A stretch of 64,000 nucleotides of DNA. Source: Variovorax davisae (lineage in GTDB: Bacteria; Pseudomonadota; Gammaproteobacteria; Burkholderiales; Burkholderiaceae_C). Shown here in pieces: positions 27,718-35,086 of this stretch (position 1 is the first letter of the stretch; each line of letters starts with the position of its first letter). Below the pieces are notes generated by a model. It ran no database searches. It was not told where the DNA came from and was given only the letters and a program-made list of their open reading frames with translations. The DNA is taken from positions 186,001 to 250,000 of the forward strand of contig NZ_JASZYS010000002.1 in the NCBI RefSeq assembly GCF_030316845.1. The letters run 5' to 3'. Both the position numbers and the translations under genes were made by a program.

Positions 27718-29214
27718 TCAGGGCTTCCAGAACGGGGTCAGGTCGGCCACCTTGGCGAGTGCCTTGCGGCACTGCTTGGCGCTGGCCGGATGGTTGGCCG
27801 CCAGCCAGCCGACCGCGAACCAGGCGGCGCCTTCGTTCGCGGCATGCGCGCGGTAGGCGGCCATGGCGGTTGCGGCATCGTTGTGGGCGCCGAGGGCGTC
27901 CTGGGCCGGCTCCAGTTGCGCCAGGAAGCGTTCGGCGGCGCGGCGGCCGAACAGCGGCGCCACGAATTCGCCCAGGTAGCGCAGGCGCTTGAGGCGCTTG
28001 CGCACACGGTGCTGCTGGAGCGCGCCAAGGCTCTCGAAGCGCTTGCCGTCGCGCAGCACCTGCCGATGCAGCTTCGAGAGCCGGGCCCGCAGCGCCTTGC
28101 GGGCCGAGGGAGCCTTGGCGCCGGGCTCGGCCGCGGCGGCGCCGGGCAGCGAGGCGGCGATCAGGCTCATCAGCACCGCCTGGAAGGCCGGGGCCCGCAC
28201 CGTCGCCGCGGCCGAAGGGCTGGCATCGGAGGCCCCGGCGATGCTGCAGGGCGGTGCGCCGTGGGCTTCCAGCTGCGGCTGCACGCTGCGCATCACGTGC
28301 TCGCGATCGCGCTGGCGGCCCAGCGCGCCGAAGGTGTCGGCCAGCGCCGGCTCCCAGGCCGGGTCGATGGCCGGCGCGAAGTCGGCCATCTCCCGCAGGG
28401 CGGTGCGCAGGCGCCGGATGCCGACGCGCAACTGGTGCACATGCTCGGGATCGGTGCTGTCCGCCGCGACCTCGCTGGCGTTCGGAAGGATCTGGCTCAG
28501 GCAGCTGTCGAGCACCGCGCGGAACACCTGCGGGCCGCTCGCATCGGCGTCCAGCCGCGGCGCCGTGGCCTTGACCGGCGCGCCGTGCTCGACGCCGCGG
28601 GCCAGGCGCTCGCCGCGCTGCGACTTGGACACGGTGTCGAGCCAGAGGCCGTAGCGCGCGCGCCAGCGGCCGGCGAGTTCGAGCAGCGACGCCGGGCTGC
28701 CGTGCTTCAGCTCGATCTCGAGCTCGCGCAGCGCATGGGTGCGGTCGCCGGCGCGCACCGACCCGAGGTCGAAGGCCAGCTCGACCAGCGCATCGCCGCT
28801 GCGCATCTCGCGCGTGGTGCGCCACACGTCGGTGCCGTACAAGGGGACCAGCGCGACGGCGGCAGGGTCGTGGCCGGCCCGGCGCAGGGCCTCGGCGATC
28901 CGTTCGCCGACCGGCGTGCCGTCATGGCGGCCGACCACGGGCGGCGGCATATCGTTGCCCCGGGAAGGAGGGAGTTCGACGTTGTGTTCGAGACGCTCGA
29001 CCAGGCGCTCACCGGGGGCCTTGGCGGTCTGGACCCAGGCGCCGTCCTCCTTGCGCACCCGCAGCACGATGTGTTGCGATGCCAGCGCGCCGTCCGCCGT
29101 GTCGTAGTAGCGGGCGCGCAGATGCGCCCGGTGCGAGCGCCCGCGCGCCACCGCTGCTTCGACCGCCGCCTGGTGCGCGGCATCGACCTGGAACTTGAGC
29201 TCGAATTCGACCAC
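27718..29214 (-). CDS. CYTH-CHAD domain protein (inorganic triphosphatase/polyphosphate-binding type)
   Basis: A 498-residue two-domain protein. The CYTH domain begins almost at the start with the ExExK signature (VEFELKF) and continues to about residue 205 with the RARYYDT, WVQTAKAP and ELEIELKHG strands that line the triphosphate tunnel. The CHAD domain (about 245-498) is a helical, His/Arg/Lys-rich region with HQLRVGIRRLRTALREM and RKRLKRLRYLGEF, which in this family binds polyphosphate. Known relatives hydrolyse inorganic triphosphate (YgiF) or sit on polyphosphate granules. I chose GTG 29214 because the longer frame to 29331 would run through the neighbouring small gene. Nothing else in the neighbourhood concerns phosphate storage. 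Confidence 0.85.
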   Translation of the reverse strand: MVEFELKFQVDAAHQAAVEAAVARGRSHRAHLRARYYDTADGALASQHIVLRVRKEDGAWVQTAKAPGERLVERLEHNVELPPSRGNDMPPPVVGRHDGTPVGERIAEALRRAGHDPAAVALVPLYGTDVWRTTREMRSGDALVELAFDLGSVRAGDRTHALRELEIELKHGSPASLLELAGRWRARYGLWLDTVSKSQRGERLARGVEHGAPVKATAPRLDADASGPQVFRAVLDSCLSQILPNASEVAADSTDPEHVHQLRVGIRRLRTALREMADFAPAIDPAWEPALADTFGALGRQRDREHVMRSVQPQLEAHGAPPCSIAGASDASPSAAATVRAPAFQAVLMSLIAASLPGAAAAEPGAKAPSARKALRARLSKLHRQVLRDGKRFESLGALQQHRVRKRLKRLRYLGEFVAPLFGRRAAERFLAQLEPAQDALGAHNDAATAMAAYRAHAANEGAAWFAVGWLAANHPASAKQCRKALAKVADLTPFWKP

Positions 29215-29252
29215 GGGGCCACACGGGGACCCGACCGCATCGGGTGCCGCCT

Positions 29253-29504
29253 TCACTCCTTGAGTTCGCTGACCTGCACCGACAGATCGTACAGCTTGGA
29301 CTTGCTGGCGTAGTAGCGATCGAGCCGCCATTCCTTCAGGATGTCCATGGCCAGCTGGAAGCTCTTGTAGTCGAGGTCATAGAGCGTGACCAGCTCGAAA
29401 CTGGCCTCGGATTCGAGCGCCAGGACCAGTCGGGCGAGGATCTTGGCAGACGCGTCGGCCGGGTCCGTTTCGATGAATCGGCGGGCGACCTTGATGGCGT
29501 TCAT
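29253..29504 (-). CDS. small hypothetical protein (83 residues)
   Basis: A short soluble, helical and fairly acidic protein: MNAIKVARRFIETDPADASAK, then ILARLVLALESEASFELVTLYDLDYKSFQLAMDILKEWRLDRYYASKSK. No cysteines, no signal peptide. I do not recognise a family with a known function; short proteins with a 'L..LDY..F.LA...LK.WR..RY' centre recur in Burkholderiales. The start at 29504 follows GAGGAAGCTTGTCCCC. It lies 38 bp upstream of the CYTH-CHAD start on the same strand, so the two may form an operon. Confidence 0.65.
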   Translation of the reverse strand: MNAIKVARRFIETDPADASAKILARLVLALESEASFELVTLYDLDYKSFQLAMDILKEWRLDRYYASKSKLYDLSVQVSELKE

Positions 29505-29574
29505 GGGGACAAGCTTCCTCGTTAGTACATTCCCATGACTATAGCCAGCCACCCCGGGCGGATTGTGACAGTCG

Positions 29575-29608
29575 CATGACAAGCCTGGGGTTTCCCCCGC
29601 TTGTCATG
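29575..29608. repeat. perfect inverted repeat with arms CATGACAAGC / GCTTGTCATG
   Basis: Ten-base perfect arms; the 14-base centre can also pair as GGGG-TTT-CCCC, so a very stable 34-base hairpin is possible. It lies between the small minus-strand gene starting at 29504 and the secreted-protein gene ending at 29615. There is no T-run after the stem on either strand, so it is not a typical intrinsic terminator. The arm sequence ATGACAAGC also flanks the response regulator promoter at 14193-14273. Confidence 0.6.
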
Positions 29609-29614
29609 CAAGGC

Positions 29615-29965
29615 TCAACGAACCGGCGTTTCGGCTTGCCGGATCACCCCGCCGCCAAGGACGCTGCCGGTCACATTGCCGGCCATGACCCGGGCTTCAC
29701 AGGCTTCGCGGTCGCTGTCTGGCTGGCGCGCGCAACGGGCCAGCGCATTCTGCTGCAGGGTGGACGCGTCCGGGGCGGGGAAGCCGCCGCGGCGCGCCGT
29801 GTCGGCGGCCGCGCCGCGCTCGCGCATGCAGGCTGCACGGTCCTGCATCATGCCGTCGCAGGGCAGGGTGCCGAGGGGCGGGCCGGCGGCGAAGGCGGCC
29901 GAGGCGCCGAACAGGCTGCCGGCGGCCAGCAGGGCGGCGGAACAGGAACGCAGTGTGTTTCTCAT
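29615..29965 (-). CDS. small secreted hypothetical protein
   Basis: A 116-residue exported protein with signal peptide MRNTLRSCSAALLAAGSLFGASAAFA and about 90 mature residues. The mature part holds four cysteines (LPCDG, RAACMR, ARCARQ, EACEAR) spaced so that two disulfide bonds are plausible; the RxxCxxR style of spacing suggests a small helical hairpin protein of the periplasm. Strong ribosome site CAAGGAGTGACC before the ATG. No known family. The upstream 148 bp (29966-30113) contain an 8-bp GC hairpin at 29984-30005 but no gene. Confidence 0.6.
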   Translation of the reverse strand: MRNTLRSCSAALLAAGSLFGASAAFAAGPPLGTLPCDGMMQDRAACMRERGAAADTARRGGFPAPDASTLQQNALARCARQPDSDREACEARVMAGNVTGSVLGGGVIRQAETPVR

Positions 29966-30113
29966 GGTCACTCCTTGAGTCATGGCGGCGCGGACTTGCG
30001 CCGCCCCAGGTCGCCACTGTGGGGGCCGGGGCTCAAGGAGCGTGTGGGACGAGGGGGCCGCGCCCGGCTTCCCTCAGGCGCGCTTTTCTGTCGGACAGCG
30101 TCGCGCCGACGGT

Positions 30114-32681
30114 TCAGCCCGCCGCGATGCGCTTGGCCAGGTGGGCCAGCGCCTCTTCGACCTGGTCGACCAGGATCAGCGACAGGTCTCCGGGCTGCAG
30201 CCGGGCCAGCGCGGTGTCGATGGCGATGAACTCGCCGCGGATCTCGTCGATGGCGCGGGTGCGCTCCGCGCCCTCCAGACCCTGGCGCAGCAGCGCCATG
30301 ACTTCGCCGTCGGCGCGGCCGCGCTGGGCGGCGTCCTGGTAGAGGATCACGTCGTCGAAGGCCTGGCCGAGGATCGCGGTCTGGTCGCGGATGTCGCAGT
30401 CGCGGCGATCGCCGGCGCCGCTGATCACCACCGAGCGCTTCTTGGCCGGCATGGTGTCGACCGCGGCCACCAGGGCGCGCATGGCGTCGGTGTTGTGGCC
30501 GTAGTCGGCGATCACGGTGGCGCCACGGTAGTCCATCACGTTGAAGCGGCCGGGCACGCCGGCGGCGTCGTTCTTGAAACTGGCGAGACCGCTGCGGATG
30601 GTGTCCCAGTCCAGGCCCACGGCCCAGGCCGCGGCCACCGAGGCCATCACGTTGTCGACCTGGAAGCCGATGGTGCCGTTGCGCGTGATCTGCACGTCGC
30701 GCAGCGGGATGCGTTCGCGCCACGAGCCTTCGGCCGCGACCACCGCGTCCTGGTCGACGTAGACCGTGCGCTTGCCCTGCGCGCGGTGGGTGGCCATCAC
30801 CGGATGGGTCCGGTCGGCGCTGAAGAAGATCACGTTGCCGGGGCAGCTGGTGGCCATCGCCGCGACGTTGGGGTCGGCCGCGTTCAGCACCGCGTAGCCG
30901 CCGGGCGCGACGTTGCGCACGATCACGCGCTTGAGCACCGCCAGGTCTTCGACGGTGGTGATGTAGTTGAGGCCGAGGTGGTCGCCGCTGCCGATGTTGG
31001 TCACCACCGCCACCTCGCAGCGGTCGAAGCCCAGGCCTTCGCGCAGCACGCCGCCGCGCGCCACTTCGAACACGGCGGCATCGACGTCGGGATGCAGCAG
31101 CACGTTGCGCGCGCTCTTCGGGCCGCTGCAGTCGCCGCTGTCGGTCTGGCGGCCGTCGACGTAGACGCCGTCGGTGTTGGTCATCCCGGTGCGCAGGCCG
31201 CTGCCGGCCAGCAGGTGGTTGATGAGCCGCGCGGTGGTGGTCTTGCCGTTGGTGCCCGTGACGGCGACCACCGGGATGCGGCCGTCGTCGCCGTGGGCGA
31301 AGAGGGTGTCCATCACCGCCTCGCCGACCGCGCGGCCGCGGCCGAAGGAGGGCGAGATGTGCATCCGCAGGCCGGGTGCGGCATTGACTTCGACCACCCC
31401 GCCGTGCTGCTCCTCGAGCGGGCGCAGCACGTTCTCGCAGACCATGTCGACGCCGCAGATGTGCAGGCCGACCATCTGGGCCGCATCGACCGCGCGGGCG
31501 GCGACTTCGGGGTGCACCGTGTCGGTCACGTCGGTGGCGGTGCCGCCGGTCGACAGGTTGGCGTTGTTGCGCAGCACCACGCGCTGGCCGAGCGCGGGCA
31601 CGCTGTCGGGCTTCAGGCCCTGGGATTCGAGCCGGCCGATGGCGATGTCGTCGAGCCGGATCTTGGTCAGCGAGGTGGCATGGCCCTCGCCGCGGCGCGG
31701 GTCCAGGTTGACCGTCTCGACCAGTTCGCGCACCGATTTGACGCCGTCGCCGATGACCTGCGGCGGGTCGCGGCGGGCCGCGGCCACCAGCCGGTCGCCG
31801 ACCACCAGCAGTCGGAAGTCGAAGCCGGGCAGGAATTTCTCGACCATCACCTCGCCGTAGGCGGCGGCCGAGTCGTAGGCAGCCAGCAGCTGCTCGCGGC
31901 TGGTGATGTTGACCGTGACGCCCTTGCCCTGGTTGCCGTCCTGCGGCTTGACCACCACCGGCAGGCCGATCGCCTGGGCCGCGGCCCAGCCGTCGTCGGC
32001 GTCGCTCACCGGCCGGCCCAGCGGCACCGGCACGCCGGCGGCATTGAGCAGCTGCTTGGTGAGTTCCTTGTCCTGGGCGATGGCCTCGGCCACGCCGCTG
32101 GTGCTGTCGACCTCGGCGGCCTGGATGCGGCGCTGCTTGGAGCCCCAGCCGAACTGCACCAGGCTGCCGCTGGTGAGGCGGCGGTAGGGGATGCCGCGCG
32201 CGACCGCCGCATCGACGATCGAGCCGGTGCTCGGGCCGAGACGCTCGGATTCGTCGAGGTCGCGCAGCTCGGTGATCGCCGCGGTGGCGTCGAATTCGGT
32301 GCCGCCCTGGGCGGCGTCGATCAGGGCCCGGGCCAGTTCCAGCGCGCGCCGGCCGACCGCTTCCTCGCTGTACTGGAAGGTGACCTGGTAGATGCCTTCG
32401 TCGATGGTGCGCGAGGTGTGGCCGAAGTTGACCGGGCAGCCGGCCTGGGCCTGCAGCGCGACGGCGGCGTTCTCGAGCACGTGCGCGACCGCCAGCGGCT
32501 GGCCGAGCACGACCGGGTGCAGCTCGCCGATGGTCGGGAACAGCGCGCGCAGCCGGTCTTCGAAGCCCGGCAGGCGCTCCATCGCGGTTTCGTCGGGGCT
32601 GCACGAGACGATCGCCTCGATGCAGGTGTGGCGGCTCCACAGATTCGGGCCCCGGAGGGCGCGGATGCGAGTGACTTCCAT
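30114..32681 (-). CDS. cphA: cyanophycin synthetase (CphA)
   Basis: An 855-residue enzyme that polymerises Asp and Arg into multi-L-arginyl-poly-L-aspartate. Order of domains: N domain (1-160), ATP-grasp domain (about 200-470; VVVKPQDGNQGKGV, GVDMVCENVLRPLEEQHGGVVEVNAAPGLRMH), and Mur-ligase-like domain (about 470-855) with the intact P-loop VTGTNGKTTTAR (474-485) and the YGHNTDAMRALVAAVD segment. All parts needed for both ligation steps are present. In the N domain the sequence is HVLEN (67-71), not HxxEH as in the neighbouring paralogue. Start MEVTRIRALRGPNLW chosen by family match. Same strand and 37 bp downstream of the paralogue, hence probably one transcript. Confidence 0.95.
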   Translation of the reverse strand: MEVTRIRALRGPNLWSRHTCIEAIVSCSPDETAMERLPGFEDRLRALFPTIGELHPVVLGQPLAVAHVLENAAVALQAQAGCPVNFGHTSRTIDEGIYQVTFQYSEEAVGRRALELARALIDAAQGGTEFDATAAITELRDLDESERLGPSTGSIVDAAVARGIPYRRLTSGSLVQFGWGSKQRRIQAAEVDSTSGVAEAIAQDKELTKQLLNAAGVPVPLGRPVSDADDGWAAAQAIGLPVVVKPQDGNQGKGVTVNITSREQLLAAYDSAAAYGEVMVEKFLPGFDFRLLVVGDRLVAAARRDPPQVIGDGVKSVRELVETVNLDPRRGEGHATSLTKIRLDDIAIGRLESQGLKPDSVPALGQRVVLRNNANLSTGGTATDVTDTVHPEVAARAVDAAQMVGLHICGVDMVCENVLRPLEEQHGGVVEVNAAPGLRMHISPSFGRGRAVGEAVMDTLFAHGDDGRIPVVAVTGTNGKTTTARLINHLLAGSGLRTGMTNTDGVYVDGRQTDSGDCSGPKSARNVLLHPDVDAAVFEVARGGVLREGLGFDRCEVAVVTNIGSGDHLGLNYITTVEDLAVLKRVIVRNVAPGGYAVLNAADPNVAAMATSCPGNVIFFSADRTHPVMATHRAQGKRTVYVDQDAVVAAEGSWRERIPLRDVQITRNGTIGFQVDNVMASVAAAWAVGLDWDTIRSGLASFKNDAAGVPGRFNVMDYRGATVIADYGHNTDAMRALVAAVDTMPAKKRSVVISGAGDRRDCDIRDQTAILGQAFDDVILYQDAAQRGRADGEVMALLRQGLEGAERTRAIDEIRGEFIAIDTALARLQPGDLSLILVDQVEEALAHLAKRIAAG

Positions 32682-32718
32682 GGCGTTCAGGCGCCGGCGG
32701 GCCCGCAGGCCCGGCCGG

Positions 32719-34959
32719 TCAGGCAAATTGTTGTTCGGTGGGGATCAGGGTCTGTGACAGCTGCAGCGAGGCCAGCGCCGCCTGCAGGTCGGCTTCGAAG
32801 GCTTCGACGCCGGCACCGATCAGGTTCAGCGGAATGCCCAGCGCCCAGCCGGCGGCGACCGCGGCGAGCAGGCTTTCGAGGCTGACACCCGCGTGGGTGG
32901 CGCGCCAGACGGTCAGCCGGCCGAGGCCGGGCAGGAAGGATTCGCTGCTGCCATTGGCCAGCACGACGCGGTCCTGGCGCACCAGCACCGCCTTGCCGCC
33001 GGCTTCCCGGTGCTTGGCCAGCGCCTCGGCCTGCGGGTCGGCGGCGTAGAGAATGACATCGCCGTCGCACAGCGGCGCCAGGCCGGCCACGCGCGGATCG
33101 CCGGCGTTGAGCACGGCGGTGCCCTCGGGCAGCACCACGTCGACCTGGGTGCGCAGCACCCGGACCATCTGGTCGCTCTCGGTGATGTCGAACTCGCCCA
33201 GCGCCTGGGCGCCTTCGAGGTCGGTCACGATGCCGACTTCGCAGCGGTCGTAGGCCAGGCCGTCGCGCAGGATGGTCTCGGCGCCATTCTCGATCACCAC
33301 CGCCTGCACGGCGCGGTTCACGAGCAGCCGGCGGCCGGCTTCCCAGTGGGCGCTGTCGCGGGCGTCGACCCGGCGCCGTTCGAGGAACAGGCCGTCGCGG
33401 CAGGCCAGGCCGGTGTGGCGGCCGCCGAGGCCGACCAGCCAGGCCACCAGGCGCGACAGCACGGCCGTGTCCTGCGAGCCGGCGACGCCGACCACGGGGA
33501 TGCGGCCCGGCGCGTCGTCCGGAAAGAGGTGGTCGCAGATCGCGCGGCCGACCGGCCGCGGCGAGCCGACGGCCGGCTTCAGGTGCATCAGCAGGCCGGG
33601 GCCGGCGTTGACTTCGACGATCGCGCCGCCCTGCGCGACCAGCGGGCGCGAGATGTCCTCGGCCACCAGGTCGACGCCGGCGATGTCCAGGCCGACCACG
33701 CGGGCGGCCAGCACGGCCGCGTGGGCCACGTCGGGATGCACCTGGTCGGTGCAGTCGATCGCCATGTTGCCGTTGCGCTGGATGGTCACGATCCGGCCGG
33801 CCGCGGGCACGGCCTGGCCGTCGAGGTCCTGGCGCTTGAGCTCGAGCTGCAGCTTGGCGTCGGTCGCGAGGACGATCACGTCGAGCGGATATTCCTCTTC
33901 GGCGCCGCGGCGGGGATCGCTGTTGAGCTGGCTGTCGATCAGCTGGGCCACGCTGGCGCTGCCGTCGCCGGTCACGGTGATGACCTCGCCGCGCGCGGCC
34001 GCGACCACCTGGCCGCCGACCACCAGCAGGCGGTGTTCGGAACCGCGGACGAAGCGCTCGACCATCACGTCGCTGCCTTCAGGCTCGGCGACCGCGAAGG
34101 CCGCCATGACTTCCTCGCGGGTGTGGAGCTCGAGCGAGACGCCGCGGCCGTGGTTGGCATCCGAGGGCTTGACCGCCACCGGCAGGCCGATGTCCTCGGC
34201 GGCTTCCCAGGCTTCCTCGGCGTTGGCCACCACCTGGCCCTCGGGCACCGGCACGCCGCAGCTGGCCAGCAGCGACTTGGTGAGTTCCTTGTCGCTGGCG
34301 ATCGATTCGCCGATGGCGCTGGTGTAGTCGGTCTCGGCGGTCCAGATGCGCTGCTGGTTGGCGCCGTAGCCCAGCTGCACCAGGTTGCCGCTGTTGAGCC
34401 GCAGGTGCGGGATGCCGCGGTCGGTGGCGGCGCCCACGATGCAGGCGGTGCTCGGGCCGAGGTAGCAGTCCTCGACCTTGGCCTTGACCGCGTCGACCGC
34501 ACGCTGGACGTCGGCGGCGCCGAAGGGCTGGTCGTTGATGGCCGACATCAGCAGCCGGTGGCCTTCGGCCAGCGCGACCCGGGCGACCTGCTCGTCGCGG
34601 GCCCGGAACACCATGCGGTAGACGCCGTGCTGCGAGGTGCTGCGGGTCTGGCCGAAGCCGGTCGGCATGCCGGCCAGGTTGAGCAGCTCGATCACGACGT
34701 GCTCCATCACGTGGCCGGCCCAGGTGCCTTCGGTCAGGCGCTGGATGAAGCCGCCGCGCTCGCCGACGCCGCAATGGTGCTCGATCAGCGCCGGCAGCAA
34801 GGTGGTCAGGCGGTCGGTGAAGCCGGGAATGGTGTTGGACGGGTGGTCTTCGAGGGCGCCGAGGTCGAGCCAGACTTCCAGCACCGGCCGGTAGGTCCAG
34901 AGGTTCGGGCCGCGCAAATAGTTGATGCGCAGCAGTCGTATGTCGTCGAAACGGGTCAT
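32719..34959 (-). CDS. cphA': cyanophycin synthetase paralogue (CphA'-like) with degenerate Mur-ligase part
   Basis: A 746-residue CphA-like protein. N domain (1-165) with HVMEH (83-87) and Glu91, an HxxEH arrangement. Intact-looking ATP-grasp domain (about 225-470; VAVKPSDANHGRGVSLE, GVDLVAEDISRPLVAQGGAIVEVNAGPGLLMH). The Mur-like part (about 485-746) has lost the P-loop: where CphA has GTNGKTTT it reads GSQDTAV (494-500), and the C-terminal ligase lobe with YGHNTDAM is missing, making it about 110 residues shorter. It should keep at most one ligase activity, like the CphA2 and CphA' proteins known beside cphA in cyanobacteria and Burkholderiales. Start MTRFDDIRLLRINYLRGPNLW by family match; divergent from the ABC gene at 35087. 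Confidence 0.9.
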   Translation of the reverse strand: MTRFDDIRLLRINYLRGPNLWTYRPVLEVWLDLGALEDHPSNTIPGFTDRLTTLLPALIEHHCGVGERGGFIQRLTEGTWAGHVMEHVVIELLNLAGMPTGFGQTRSTSQHGVYRMVFRARDEQVARVALAEGHRLLMSAINDQPFGAADVQRAVDAVKAKVEDCYLGPSTACIVGAATDRGIPHLRLNSGNLVQLGYGANQQRIWTAETDYTSAIGESIASDKELTKSLLASCGVPVPEGQVVANAEEAWEAAEDIGLPVAVKPSDANHGRGVSLELHTREEVMAAFAVAEPEGSDVMVERFVRGSEHRLLVVGGQVVAAARGEVITVTGDGSASVAQLIDSQLNSDPRRGAEEEYPLDVIVLATDAKLQLELKRQDLDGQAVPAAGRIVTIQRNGNMAIDCTDQVHPDVAHAAVLAARVVGLDIAGVDLVAEDISRPLVAQGGAIVEVNAGPGLLMHLKPAVGSPRPVGRAICDHLFPDDAPGRIPVVGVAGSQDTAVLSRLVAWLVGLGGRHTGLACRDGLFLERRRVDARDSAHWEAGRRLLVNRAVQAVVIENGAETILRDGLAYDRCEVGIVTDLEGAQALGEFDITESDQMVRVLRTQVDVVLPEGTAVLNAGDPRVAGLAPLCDGDVILYAADPQAEALAKHREAGGKAVLVRQDRVVLANGSSESFLPGLGRLTVWRATHAGVSLESLLAAVAAGWALGIPLNLIGAGVEAFEADLQAALASLQLSQTLIPTEQQFA

Positions 34960-35086
34960 GAAAACGTTCGATGTGCTTTGGCCGAGCACGGATGCGCCCT
35001 CAAGCGCGCCCATGGCCATCGGTCAGAATCGGCGCGCCGGGAGCGCCATGAAGGGTCCGTCGGTGGGCCAGAGATACAGAAACACA

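Noticed and set aside
29984..30005. GGCGGCGC / GCGCCGCC hairpin as a terminator
   Set aside because: No T-run on either strand and GC-only arms are expected by chance here.
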